From: Helicobacter cetorum
GTDB taxonomy: Bacteria; Campylobacterota; Campylobacteria; Campylobacterales; Helicobacteraceae
Length of the DNA: 35,443 nt
Assembly (NCBI RefSeq): GCF_900198405.1
Contig: NZ_FZMR01000036.1
Coordinates: forward strand, 1-35,443
Reading direction: 5' to 3'
Positions 9,677 through 18,615 of this stretch are shown one piece after another (position 1 is the first letter of the stretch; every line of letters starts with the position of its first letter). The position numbers and the translations under genes were made by a program. Under the pieces are notes generated by a model, which saw only the letters and a program-made list of their open reading frames with translations, had not been told where the DNA came from and did not search any database.

Positions 9677-9689
9677 AACTTTCAAAGTT
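9677..9689 (+). promoter_or_regulatory. Short inverted repeat in the vacA leader
   Basis: AACTTTCAAAGTT would sit about 10 nt from the predicted 5' end of the vacA mRNA. H. pylori vacA has a 5' stem-loop reported to stabilise its transcript; this one is weaker, with a stem of four A/T-rich pairs if a 5-nt loop is allowed. Confidence 0.3.
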
Positions 9690-9740
9690 TTAAATCGCAC
9701 CATTTGTATAGTCAAATTACAACAATAAGTAAGGAAAATA

Positions 9741-12700
9741 ATGTCAAAAAGCACACAAAAAATACGCCACAAGATGGGTCGCCCTGTTGTCTCACTTGCT
9801 CTAGCAAGCATACTAACAAGCACCTCATTAAGCGCTCAAACATCTCATTTAGAAATAAGTCCTTATGCAAAAGAGCATTTACAAGAAGCCCCAATAGCTC
9901 CGTTGGATAACAATTATGGGCTTTTATCAGATATTTTAAAAGATGTTCTTGGTGGAATTGCCTCAGGGATTGCCTCAGGGGCAGCTGCAGGCATTGTTAG
10001 CTGGATAACCAAACAAGCCGAACAAGCTAGTCAAGCCCCTAATGTTCCCAAAAAAATTTGGCGCGTTCAAGCGGGTCTAGGCTTTAATTTATATCCCAAT
10101 AAGCAATATGATTTGTATCAGTCTCTCCTTTCTGGCAATATCCAATCTGGCTGGGACTCTGGAAATGCCTCTTGGCATTATTGGGTAAGAGGCGGTCAAT
10201 GGAATAAGCTTGAAGTCAATATGAAAAATGCAAGGGGTATCTACAATCTCTCAGGGCTTATTAATTATACCGGTGGGGATTTAGATGTAGATATGCAACG
10301 AGCTACTTTACGCTTAGGGCAATTTAATGGTAATTCTTTTACAAGCTTTAATGAACGCACCACTAGAGTGGATTTTAACGCCAACAATATTTTAATTGAT
10401 AATTTTTTAGAGATTAATAATCGTGTAGGTGATGGACTTGGAAGAAAGCCTAATGCAACGGTCTTAACTTTGCAAAGCTCAGAAGGCATCACAAGTAGCA
10501 AAAACGCTGAAATCTCTCTCTACAATGGTGCTACACTCAACTTAATTTCAAGTTGGGATAAAGATTTTGAAGCCAATCCTTGGCAAATTGTGCGTGGCGT
10601 TGATCTCAAAGGTGCTGTATGGATGGGTCGCTTGCAATACCCATTAGCCTATTCATCACCTTCATGGAGTTTGATAAATACCGCAGAAGTCTATGGAAGA
10701 GTGAATTTTAGCCATCTTATTGTAGGCGATCATAATGACGCCCAAGCAGGAATTATTGCTAATAGCAATACCAATATTGGCGTTCTAGATTTATGGCAAA
10801 GTGCGGGGCTACACATCATAACCCCTCCACAAGGTGGCTATAAAGAAGAGATTGCTCAAAACACTCAAAATAGCCAAGAAAAAACCACTAAGAAAAATAA
10901 TAGTAATAATGGCGTTCAGGTCATTAACCCTCCAAATAGCAATTCACAAAAACCACAAGTTGAACCCGTGCAAGTTGTCAATGGCCCTTTTCCGGGTGCA
11001 AAAAACACGGTTGTAAATATCTATCGCTTGAATGTAGACACTGATGCTTCTACTAAAGTTGGGGGATATAAAGCCGTTCTTACCACTAATGCAGCTAATT
11101 TAAATATCGGTCAAGGCGGTATTAATCTATCCAATCAAGCAAGTGGACGCACTCTTTTAGTAGAAAATCAAACCGGAAACATCACTGTTAATGGGAATTT
11201 AATGGTTAATAACCAAGTGGGTGGGTTTGCTTTTGTAGGCTCAAGAGCAAATTTTATTTTTAAAGCTGGCACAGATACACATAATGGCATAGCTACTTTT
11301 AATAGCAATATTGATTTAGGAAATTCTGTTGATTTAGAAGTGGATGCCAAAACGGCAAATTTTAAAGATATTAATGCAAGCAATGGAAATAATAGCTTAA
11401 ATGCTACTACCTTAAATTTTAGTGGTGTAAGTGGCATGGTTAATATTGACAAACTCACTACAGCTTCTACAAATGTTGCGGTTAAAAACTTTCACATTAA
11501 AGAATTGTATGTTACCACAAGCCATGGTTTAAGCACGGGTCAATACACTTACTTTAGCGATGATATAGGCTCAAATTCTGTAATTGATGTTGTGCGCTTA
11601 CAAAAAGGCTATAACCCACTTTATGCTGGGGGTATCAAGTTTAAAAAAGGCGAAAAGCTAACCATTGGCTCATTCTATCATGCCGCTTGGAATTATTTTG
11701 ATGCGAGAAATATTAGAGAAGTGGTTATCACTAAACTCCTAACCTTTGGAGCTCCCGGAAGTATTGAAGGCATGACGGGACTTATGTTTAATAATCTCAC
11801 TCTAGCTCAAGGGGCTAACATGGATTATGGCAAAGATTTGGATTTATATATTCAAGGTAATTTTACTAATAATCAAGCGGTTATGAATCTCAACACTCAA
11901 GATGGGCGTGTAGCAACCTTAAATGTAGGCAATAGAGCGACATTTGATTTTAATGACAACATTAATAGTCAAACCGGTTTTTATAATCCTCTCATTAAAA
12001 TTAATTATGCTGACACTCTCACTAAAAATGTGGAGCATGTTTTAGTGTCAGCCCAAAGCATTGATTATTACAACACTTCTAGCAATGTCAATACTGATAT
12101 TGGTCAAGAAAATGCTTTTAAAGAACGCATAGCCCTTTATAATAGCAACCATGAACGCATGGATATTTGTGTGGTGCAAGATTTAAACGACATTAGAGAT
12201 TGTGGAATGGCTATTGGCAATCAAAATATGGTTAATGACCCAAGCGCTTATAAATACCTTGAAGGTAGGGCATGGAGAAATACTGCTATTGATAAAGTGG
12301 CTACTCATAAAGAAATCGCTATAAGCGTTCAAGATAGTCATATCGCACCTAGTGCAACAGATAGTAAAGACCTTATTAATCTACCTCATAGCAATGAGAA
12401 TGCACAATTCGCTCGTTACGCTAATTTTTCCGCTCTCAATTCTAATGCTACTCCAAACCTTGTTGCTATCAATAAAAATGTTTTTGGCACGATTGAAAGC
12501 GTGTTTGAATTAGCTAATCGCTATGGTGCTATTGAAAGCATTAAAAAAGATTTTGGAACACAAGGCAGAAATCTCTTGCAAACCATGTTAATCAATGCAC
12601 ACAATGCCGGCTATGCACGACAAATGATTGATGCTAATAGCACCAATACCATTATCAAAGACCTTGGCATGGCTACTTCTGTATTAAATCATCAAGTGAA

Positions 12701-13718
12701 TAATTTAGAGAATAAAACGAGTGCCTTGCAAACCTTAGAACTCAGTAATGCCATGACGCAAAACGCTCGCTTAGTCAATCTCTCTAGACGCCACACAGAG
12801 TATTTAAGTGCTTTTGAGCAACGCTTACAAGCTCTCAAAAACAAACGCTTTAGCTCTGTAGAAACTATGGCAGAAGTGCTATACAAATTCGCTCCAAAGA
12901 ATGAAAAGCATGCAAATATTTGGGCTAATGCTATTGGAGGAGCAAGCTTGAGTAATGGAGGTAATACTTCCTTATATGGCACAAGTGCAGGAGCAGACAC
13001 TTATATTGATGGCGAAAACTTACAAGCGATTGTAGGAGGGTTTGGGAGTTATGGCTATGGCTCACAAAGTGGCTCAAGCGCTCTTAATTCTTGGACTAAC
13101 AACACTAATTTTGGATTATATTCTCGTGTGTTTTCTAATAAGCACGAATTTGATTTCAACATTCAAGGTGCTATTGGCAATAATAATGAAAGCTTGATGT
13201 TTAAAAATCTACTATTACAAGGCTTAAATCAAGGCTATAATTATATGTCCTATAGCACTATAACTCAAGCTAGTTATGGTTATGATTTTACTTTCCTTAA
13301 TAACGCATTAGTCTTAAAACCAAGTGTAGGAGTGGCTTATCAAAACTTAGGCACAACCAATATTCAAAGCCATAACGCCCAATTAGCCTTAAGCCATGGC
13401 GCAAGCAATCGCAACCTTTTTAATATCAATGCGAATTTAGAGGCTCGCTACTACTATGGCAACACTTCTTATATGTATGTTAATGCCGGTGTATTGCAAG
13501 AATTTGCAAACTTTGGCACTAATAACGCCGTATCTTTAAATAACTTCACTATCCATGCAAGTCATAGTCCGCTAAATACTAACGCAAGAGTTATGATAGG
13601 TGGAGAATTGCAATTAAATAAAGGAGTGTATTTAAACTTAGGGCTTATCTATGCCCATAATTTCACTTTAGATATGGGGAGTGTTGCTTCCAATCTAGGC
13701 ATGCGCTATAGCTTCTAA
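9741..13718 (+). CDS. vacA: Vacuolating cytotoxin VacA, autotransporter
   Basis: VacA is a secreted pore-forming toxin delivered by its own C-terminal beta barrel (type V secretion). The 1325-residue product has a signal peptide ([17 protein letters not shown], likely cut after residue 32) and then an unusually long acidic segment (33-70). The amphipathic GxxxG channel motif (glycines 72, 76, 80, 84) and the p33 domain with IWRVQAG...WNKLEV follow. A hydrophilic linker rich in K/N/Q (about 375-400) leads into the beta-helical p55 domain. A conserved Cys pair (about 809 and 822; MDICVVQ, RDCGMA) precedes the barrel, which ends NLGMRYSF, the same C-terminus as in H. pylori. AAGGAA precedes the ATG, and the frame is intact. 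Odd points are the long N-terminal extension and an insertion near residues 268-290. Toxicity cannot be read from the sequence. Confidence 0.97.
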   Translation: MSKSTQKIRHKMGRPVVSLALASILTSTSLSAQTSHLEISPYAKEHLQEAPIAPLDNNYGLLSDILKDVLGGIASGIASGAAAGIVSWITKQAEQASQAPNVPKKIWRVQAGLGFNLYPNKQYDLYQSLLSGNIQSGWDSGNASWHYWVRGGQWNKLEVNMKNARGIYNLSGLINYTGGDLDVDMQRATLRLGQFNGNSFTSFNERTTRVDFNANNILIDNFLEINNRVGDGLGRKPNATVLTLQSSEGITSSKNAEISLYNGATLNLISSWDKDFEANPWQIVRGVDLKGAVWMGRLQYPLAYSSPSWSLINTAEVYGRVNFSHLIVGDHNDAQAGIIANSNTNIGVLDLWQSAGLHIITPPQGGYKEEIAQNTQNSQEKTTKKNNSNNGVQVINPPNSNSQKPQVEPVQVVNGPFPGAKNTVVNIYRLNVDTDASTKVGGYKAVLTTNAANLNIGQGGINLSNQASGRTLLVENQTGNITVNGNLMVNNQVGGFAFVGSRANFIFKAGTDTHNGIATFNSNIDLGNSVDLEVDAKTANFKDINASNGNNSLNATTLNFSGVSGMVNIDKLTTASTNVAVKNFHIKELYVTTSHGLSTGQYTYFSDDIGSNSVIDVVRLQKGYNPLYAGGIKFKKGEKLTIGSFYHAAWNYFDARNIREVVITKLLTFGAPGSIEGMTGLMFNNLTLAQGANMDYGKDLDLYIQGNFTNNQAVMNLNTQDGRVATLNVGNRATFDFNDNINSQTGFYNPLIKINYADTLTKNVEHVLVSAQSIDYYNTSSNVNTDIGQENAFKERIALYNSNHERMDICVVQDLNDIRDCGMAIGNQNMVNDPSAYKYLEGRAWRNTAIDKVATHKEIAISVQDSHIAPSATDSKDLINLPHSNENAQFARYANFSALNSNATPNLVAINKNVFGTIESVFELANRYGAIESIKKDFGTQGRNLLQTMLINAHNAGYARQMIDANSTNTIIKDLGMATSVLNHQVNNLENKTSALQTLELSNAMTQNARLVNLSRRHTEYLSAFEQRLQALKNKRFSSVETMAEVLYKFAPKNEKHANIWANAIGGASLSNGGNTSLYGTSAGADTYIDGENLQAIVGGFGSYGYGSQSGSSALNSWTNNTNFGLYSRVFSNKHEFDFNIQGAIGNNNESLMFKNLLLQGLNQGYNYMSYSTITQASYGYDFTFLNNALVLKPSVGVAYQNLGTTNIQSHNAQLALSHGASNRNLFNINANLEARYYYGNTSYMYVNAGVLQEFANFGTNNAVSLNNFTIHASHSPLNTNARVMIGGELQLNKGVYLNLGLIYAHNFTLDMGSVASNLGMRYSF
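9954..9977 (+). repeat. 12-bp in-frame tandem duplication in the vacA channel motif
   Basis: GGAATTGCCTCA (9954-9965) is followed directly by GGGATTGCCTCA (9966-9977), one base different. The two copies encode G-I-A-S twice and build successive GxxxG steps. Confidence 0.8.
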
Positions 13719-13724
13719 AAATGC

Positions 13725-13747
13725 CCCATGCTTTTTGCATGGGTTTT
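13725..13747 (+). terminator. vacA terminator
   Basis: CCCATGC, a TTTTT loop and GCATGGG form a perfect 7-bp GC-containing stem followed by TTTT, 7 nt after the vacA stop. It sits in the short convergent gap with fecE and may act in both directions. Confidence 0.85.
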
Positions 13748-13764
13748 CATCATAAGACTTGAAA

Positions 13765-14532
13765 CTACAAAGCATATACTACAAGTTTATTAGCATGCCA
13801 AATCGCCTCTAAGGGTGTGTCATAAAGAGAGCTTAAATTTTTTGAAGTCATAGCGATTTGAGTTGTAGCTTGTAAAAAAAGTTTTTTATCTTTGAGCATG
13901 ACTACATGCGTAGAGTGCCTAGCTACTAGATTAGGGTCATGGATATTGACTAAAACGCTCAATTCTCGTTTTTTCATCTCCTCTTTAATCGCATTAAAAA
14001 AAAGGGCTTGATTTTTTAAATCCAAAGCGCTCGTAGGCTCATCTAGCAATAATAAGGGCGTTCTTTGTAACAAACTTCTAGCTAAAAGCACCATTTGTCG
14101 TTGACCGCCAGATAAATCATTGATGCCTTGCTCTTTTAAATGCGCTAAATTCAAACGCTCTAAAATATTGGTTGCCTCTTTAATATGCTTAGCTTTTGGC
14201 ATAGCAAATAAATTCAAATGTGTCGCCTTTCCCATTAAGACAAAATCTAGCACGCTAAAATTAAAGGCATAATGCTCCTCTTGAGGAATATAAGCAATCA
14301 ATTTAGCTTTTTCATAAGGTCTTAGGGGTAAAATATTTTTGTTACAAGCCTTAATTTCAGTTTCTTCTAAAGGTTTTAAAAGCCCTAAAAGGCATTTTAA
14401 AAGCGTGGTTTTACCCGAGCCATTAGGCGCTAGAATGCTTGTAATGCTGTTTTTTGGCACATTAAAACTAAGCTTGTCTAAAATGAGTTTTTGTGCGTAT
14501 TTAAAAGACAAGTTTTTAACTTCTAAAACCAT
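13765..14532 (-). CDS. fecE: ABC transporter ATPase FecE (metal uptake)
   Basis: This is the cytoplasmic ATPase of a siderophore/cobalamin-type importer, 255 residues. It has Walker A APNGSGKT (35-42), a Q-loop glutamine (Q84), signature LSGGQ (140-144), Walker B LLLLDE (160-165) and an H-loop (NIHDPN, near 200). Its ATG overlaps the fecD stop by one base (TAATG). In H. pylori FecDE is annotated for iron dicitrate, but work in Helicobacter links FecDE with the CeuE binding protein to nickel uptake. No binding protein is encoded beside it here, so one must come from elsewhere. The family call is secure; the substrate is inferred. Confidence 0.92.
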   Translation of the reverse strand: MVLEVKNLSFKYAQKLILDKLSFNVPKNSITSILAPNGSGKTTLLKCLLGLLKPLEETEIKACNKNILPLRPYEKAKLIAYIPQEEHYAFNFSVLDFVLMGKATHLNLFAMPKAKHIKEATNILERLNLAHLKEQGINDLSGGQRQMVLLARSLLQRTPLLLLDEPTSALDLKNQALFFNAIKEEMKKRELSVLVNIHDPNLVARHSTHVVMLKDKKLFLQATTQIAMTSKNLSSLYDTPLEAIWHANKLVVYAL

Positions 14533-15521
14533 TATAACCCCCTAGTTTTAAACAAAAGCCATAAGAAAAAGGGCGCTCCTAAAACGCTTGTAGTAATACC
14601 TACCGGTAAATCATAAGGCGTAATGGTCTTAGCAATCACATCAGCTAAAAGCAAGAAAAACGCCCCCATTAAAAGAGAGCCTAAAAGCAATTTTTGCAAA
14701 TTCGCCCCAAAAAAGAGCCTTGCTACATGTGGAATAACTAATCCAATCCAGCCAATCGTGCCAGACACGCTTACTGCTAAGGCACTTGCCATGCTCACGC
14801 ACACCAAACAAAATGAGCGTAAAAGCACCGGATTTATGCCTAAACTTAAACTTTGTGCATCGCTCAAACTCAATAAATTGATACGCCACCTCAACAAAAA
14901 AAGCGGGATAAAACCTATAGCTAGTCCTATTAAAGCCACCAAGCAATCCTTATAACTACTCAAAGACAAGCTCCCTAAAAGCCATACTACAATCGCTTGC
15001 GCTTTTTGAGGGATAACAAAAAATTTAACCGCTCCTGCTAACGCTCCTAAAAATGCGCTTAATACCACGCCAGATAACACAAGTGAAAGAGCTGAATTAC
15101 CTAAAACTCTATTGAGTGCCAAAACCGCTAAACTCGCTAAAATCGCTCCTAAAAAGGCTAAAAGAGCGACATTAGATTCAAACACCGCTATAGCTAATGC
15201 CACTCCTAGCATAGCCCCACTAGAAATGCCTAATAAAAAGGGGTCAACAAGAGGGTTTCTAAAAATCGTTTGCATAACTACCCCACTCCCTGACAAACTA
15301 GCCCCCACTAATAATGCTAAAATCACTCTTGGTAAGCGTATTTCTAAAATAATAATACTTAAAGAGCTTAACTCTTCGTTATGCAAAAAATGGTTTTTAA
15401 CATTCTTTAGCACTTCTATCCATTCATTGAGACTTAATTGCTCGCCTCCAAAAAGTAACACCAACACCGCTAAAACTAAACATGCCATTCCCACTTGAAA
15501 AGCGCTAAGAGTTCTAGTCAT
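14532..15521 (-). CDS. fecD: ABC transporter permease FecD (metal uptake)
   Basis: This is a 329-residue FecCD/BtuC-family inner-membrane permease with about 9-10 hydrophobic segments. It carries family hallmarks such as [35 protein letters not shown] and [15 protein letters not shown], and ends [17 protein letters not shown]. Its ATG shares an ATGA overlap with the SDR gene upstream, and its stop overlaps the fecE start. Translation of the three genes is therefore likely coupled. As a homodimer it would pair with two FecE subunits. Nickel or an iron/haem-like chelate are the candidate substrates. Confidence 0.93.
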   Translation of the reverse strand: MTRTLSAFQVGMACLVLAVLVLLFGGEQLSLNEWIEVLKNVKNHFLHNEELSSLSIIILEIRLPRVILALLVGASLSGSGVVMQTIFRNPLVDPFLLGISSGAMLGVALAIAVFESNVALLAFLGAILASLAVLALNRVLGNSALSLVLSGVVLSAFLGALAGAVKFFVIPQKAQAIVVWLLGSLSLSSYKDCLVALIGLAIGFIPLFLLRWRINLLSLSDAQSLSLGINPVLLRSFCLVCVSMASALAVSVSGTIGWIGLVIPHVARLFFGANLQKLLLGSLLMGAFFLLLADVIAKTITPYDLPVGITTSVLGAPFFLWLLFKTRGL

Positions 15522-16366
15522 ACACCTTTCCCAAGAACAATTTTTCTAAAAAGACAATCATGCCATTTAGTTGGCAAAATACTATGTAAAAACAATAAAA
15601 ATTTTGCTCTCATGCCAACCACACAACGAGTTTTAGGGCTTTTTTGAGCGATTAAAGACATGATTTTTTGTGCTACTTTTTGAGTTGAAAGCGCATGCTC
15701 ATATAAACTAGAATAAAATTCTCTCGTAGTGTTTAATTCTTTGGTATAAGTGCTATTAGAGTTCTCAAACTGCCTATCATCAAACGCCACACTATCCCAA
15801 TTACTCCTAATAGGACCTGGTTCAATCAAGCATACCTCCACATTAAATGGCATAAGCTCCATGCGTAACACATCGCTATACGCCTCTAAAGCATGCTTAC
15901 TCGCATTATAATAACCCAAAAAGAGCATGCCCATGCGTCCTGCCATAGAAGATAGATTGATAATTTTAGAATAAGGTTTATTTTTCAATAAAGGCAAAAG
16001 CGTTTGAGTTATTTCACAAAGGGCAAAAAAATTCACATCAAACTGCCTTCTAGCATCTTTTAAAGGTGTGTCTTCTAAGCTCCCAAACAACCCATAGCCA
16101 GCTGAATTAATCAACACATCACAATGGCTTTCTTGAGATTTAATTCTAGTTAGCACTTCTTGCAAACGGATAGAATCGCTCACATCTACATCTATAGTTT
16201 CACAAAACTCATTCTCCAAAGAAGAACAAAAGCTTGCATGCCTAGCTAGGGCATAAACTTTATAACCTTGTGCTAACAATAGCAACGCACACTCTAGTCC
16301 AATCCCAGAACTAGCCCCCGTAACAACAGCAATTTTTTTTTCTATTTTATCGTTTTCTTGACTCAT
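15518..16366 (-). CDS. Short-chain dehydrogenase/reductase
   Basis: This is a classical SDR, 282 residues. It has the NAD(P)-binding TGASSGIG (16-23), a structural NSAG (87-90), Ser139/Ser140 and the catalytic YxxxK (Y153, K157), with Asn at 112 (FDVNFF). The substrate is unknown. The C-terminal third (about 230-282) is hydrophobic and basic and could touch the membrane. It heads the minus-strand unit with fecD and fecE, whose start it overlaps by four bases, so it shares their regulation. It diverges from the thioesterase gene. It resembles genes annotated as short-chain alcohol dehydrogenase in Helicobacter. The family is sure; the reaction is not. Confidence 0.88.
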   Translation of the reverse strand: MSQENDKIEKKIAVVTGASSGIGLECALLLLAQGYKVYALARHASFCSSLENEFCETIDVDVSDSIRLQEVLTRIKSQESHCDVLINSAGYGLFGSLEDTPLKDARRQFDVNFFALCEITQTLLPLLKNKPYSKIINLSSMAGRMGMLFLGYYNASKHALEAYSDVLRMELMPFNVEVCLIEPGPIRSNWDSVAFDDRQFENSNSTYTKELNTTREFYSSLYEHALSTQKVAQKIMSLIAQKSPKTRCVVGMRAKFLLFLHSILPTKWHDCLFRKIVLGKGV

Positions 16367-16459
16367 TTTAACTTCTCATTTTGCTTTAAAATATTATCTT
16401 TTAATTATTTTCACTAGTTCACCTAAATGTTACTGAATTTTTACTAATATATAGTTTTT

Positions 16460-16488
16460 AGAATGTCTGTGTTAAAAAAAGGCATTCT
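16460..16488 (+). promoter_or_regulatory. Leader hairpin before the thioesterase gene
   Basis: AGAATGTCT (460-468 within 16 kb) and AGGCATTCT (480-488) give a 9-bp stem with one G-U pair. It sits just after an AT-rich -10-like TAATAT (16445-16450), so it may form the 5' end of the mRNA. Confidence 0.45.
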
Positions 16489-16513
16489 TAAAAAATTTAA
16501 TTAAGGAGCTTTC

Positions 16514-17173
16514 ATGCCCAATTCTTTAGAAACTAACCAAGCTACACAAGAGAACCACTTTAATTGTTTAGTAGACACTTCTGACCCCACAAAACTTATG
16601 ATGAGCTATCTTGTTGTGCCTACTATGGCTAATTTTAGCAATGTCATGCATGGGGGGGAGTTGCTCAACTTATTAGACAAAGTGGCTTATGTATGCTCCA
16701 CTCGCTATTGCGGTAAGGGCACAGTAACTTTAAGTGTAGATGGCGTAACCTTTAAGCACCCTATCCCTGTAGGCAATTTATTGACCTTTTTAGCTAGTAT
16801 CAATTATGTGGGTAACACTTCTTGTGAAGTAGGCATCAAAGTGTTAAGTGAAGATTTTAAAACCCATGTGGTAACGCACACTAACTCATGCTATTTCACT
16901 ATGGTGGCTGTAGAAAATGGCAAGCCTTCAGCGATGCCCAAATACGAGCCAAAGACCGATAGAGAAAAACGCCGTTATGAAGGCGCGTTAAAACGCAAAG
17001 AAATGCGCATGGAGGGCTATTTGACAAGCGGTAAAATTGGAACCATTAAAAAAAGTGTCAAAAACGAAAAGACTGCTAAAGCTAAAGCCAATGAAATTGA
17101 GGTTGAGAAAAACACTGATGGACAAGTAGGATATTTAAAAGGTGGGAAAATCCAAATCCAAGAAACCAACTAA
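16514..17173 (+). CDS. Acyl-CoA thioesterase, hotdog fold
   Basis: This enzyme hydrolyses acyl-CoA to free acid and CoA. Residues about 25-135 match the YciA/BACH hotdog family: VMHGGELLNLLDKVA (45-59) carries the HGG-E and Asp of the active site, followed by GTVTLSVDGVTFKHPIPVGN. The C-terminal 80 residues are lysine- and glutamate-rich, low in complexity, and contain the echo YLTSGKIGTIKK / YLKGGKIQIQ. They seem longer than needed for the fold. A strong AAGGAG lies 8 nt before the ATG. The gene is divergent from the SDR and followed by a clear hairpin. In H. pylori the counterpart is HP0891, from memory. Confidence 0.88.
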   Translation: MPNSLETNQATQENHFNCLVDTSDPTKLMMSYLVVPTMANFSNVMHGGELLNLLDKVAYVCSTRYCGKGTVTLSVDGVTFKHPIPVGNLLTFLASINYVGNTSCEVGIKVLSEDFKTHVVTHTNSCYFTMVAVENGKPSAMPKYEPKTDREKRRYEGALKRKEMRMEGYLTSGKIGTIKKSVKNEKTAKAKANEIEVEKNTDGQVGYLKGGKIQIQETN

Positions 17174-17195
17174 TTTTTCTAGCCCAAAAATTTAA

Positions 17196-17217
17196 GCATG
17201 CCTTTTAAAGGGCATGC
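17196..17217. terminator. Terminator hairpin after the thioesterase gene
   Basis: GCATGCC (17196-17202) and GGCATGC (17211-17217) form a GC-rich stem, extended inward by a T-G and a T-A pair. It lies 22 nt beyond the stop. T-runs are poor on the plus strand and better on the minus strand (TTAAATTTTT), so it could also stop transcripts from the relic region. Confidence 0.6.
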
Positions 17218-17269
17218 CTTAAAAAATCTTAAGGATGCTAAAATTTAATGATATTTTTTAATTATTTAT

Positions 17270-17640
17270 TAAAGGCCAACCAAGTTTTCATTCTGCTTAT
17301 AAAAACCTCTTGCAATACCGACCAAGACAACAAACAATCCTATATAATAAATGCTCTTAATAGTTTGAACTCAATACGCAAAACACCCTTATCAATATTC
17401 AAAACATTACTTCTTTAAATTTTCTAATATGATCGCAAAGAATATTCAGATGCAAACGATACCCTAAATAGCTTTAAGAAGGCAAGAAAGATTATTGCAA
17501 AATAGACGCCTCCCATAAGTTGCGACTATGTGGATAAATTTTAATAGGAGAGTTTATCATGGGTAAAAAACCTAGACAGTTTCCTTAAAAAAATTATTCT
17601 TGACCTATGATGGTCATAATAAAATGGTTAAAAATAAAAC
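17270..17640 (+). pseudogene. Possible decayed coding stretch, unidentified
   Basis: Reading in plus-strand frames gives amino-acid-like runs split by stops: NSLNSIRKTPLSIFKTLL, then YDRKEYSDANDTLNSFKKA, then WVKNLDSFLKKIILDL after about 17570. A short frame MGKKPRQFP with a GGAG site also starts at 17560. The pattern of coherent segments joined through stops resembles gene decay, but I do not recognise the family. Confidence 0.3.
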
Positions 17641-17662
17641 TCTTTAAGATTTCAAATTTATT

Positions 17663-18515
17663 TTAATCTAGCCCTAATTGTTCTTTTAAATAGCGTTCTT
17701 TTTGTGGGGCTATGGTATTAAGTTCGTTTTGTAGGGTCTTAATTTCTTTTTCTAAGATTTCAATTTGGTTAATGATTTCTTGTTGATTTTTTAGGGGTGG
17801 GAGTGGGATTGTAATATTTTTTTACCCTATCAATAGAAGCCCTTAATACCCTTGAAAAACACAATTCGTGTCCTGCAATTTCTAACACATACGCTAAATA
17901 AAAGGGCTCAATAACCGCTTTTTTAACACGCAAATAACCGCAATGGTCGGTTGGGTAAAAGCTGCAATTAGCTCGCATAACATTTACCATCCAGTCTCCA
18001 TCAATTTATCAAATAACGCTTGCTTGTGAAAAATCATTCAATAATTGCTTGTCTATAAAACCAAAAGGCTCAAAAACATTCGCACTATAAATAGGGAATT
18101 TTCCTTTCTCTTGGATTTCATTTTTTAAAACTCTTTTTCCTATGCTGATTTCAAAAATAGCGTTATCATTTAATTTTTTGGTTAGCTTATTGGTATAAGC
18201 CTTGTAATAATTGTTTGATTTCTTGTTGATACTCTTTGGTACTCATTCTTATTTGTTGGAATTTAGCGTCTAAATCTTGTAAGTGCTTAATGATTTTGTT
18301 CTTGGATTTCTAGGGGTGGTAAGGGGATTTTAAGGGTTTGTATTTTACTTGAAAGATTACTAATATTTGAACCTACAAATAAACATTTTATTAATTTTTT
18401 TAAAAATATAATTAAATATATAGAAAATAAAATTTGTTTTTGCCTTATTTTCATTTATGCGTCTTATTCTCATAAATCCACCTGCATAATAAGGTGTGTA
18501 ATTCTAAATGAAAGC
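17663..18515 (-). pseudogene. hsdS: Decayed type I restriction specificity subunit (hsdS)
   Basis: Joined across frames, the minus strand spells an HsdS. Remnants of the first target-recognition domain come first (YTPYYAGGFMRIRR; GSNISNLSSKIQTLKIPLPPL), then the central helical spacer (KHLQDLDAKFQQIRMSTKEY). The second recognition domain follows (FEISIGKRVLKNEIQEKG; IYSANVFEPFGFIDKQLL; IDGDWMVNVMRANC; ELCFSRVLRASIDRVK). The final conserved region is ITIPLPPLKNQQEIINQI, ending KERYLKEQLGLD. Lesions include adjacent TGA TAA stops before IDGDW (about 18005), a frameshift at an A7 tract (17816-17822), and breaks around 18180-18200 and 18300. No hsdM or hsdR is present. HsdS would choose the DNA target of a type I system; this copy cannot be made whole. 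Confidence 0.85.
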
Positions 18516-18615
18516 AACTTTTCATAAATGGTTTAAACTTCCACTTGAAAAGAATATAAAAATATTATTTGCTTTTAATTTGTTTAATTTCTTCCATTTT
18601 AAAATTATAATGTCT

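Noticed and set aside
12692..13000. 102-codon minus-strand frame within vacA
   Set aside because: It is antisense to conserved VacA sequence, with no ribosome-binding site I would trust.
15112..15498. 128-codon plus-strand frame opposite fecD
   Set aside because: It is lysine/threonine-rich and low in complexity, and mirrors hydrophobic codons on the other strand.
17769..17990. 73-codon minus-strand frame as an independent gene
   Set aside because: It is the in-frame piece of the hsdS relic, and its last residues (KKYYNPTPTPKK) come from reading past the A7 frameshift.
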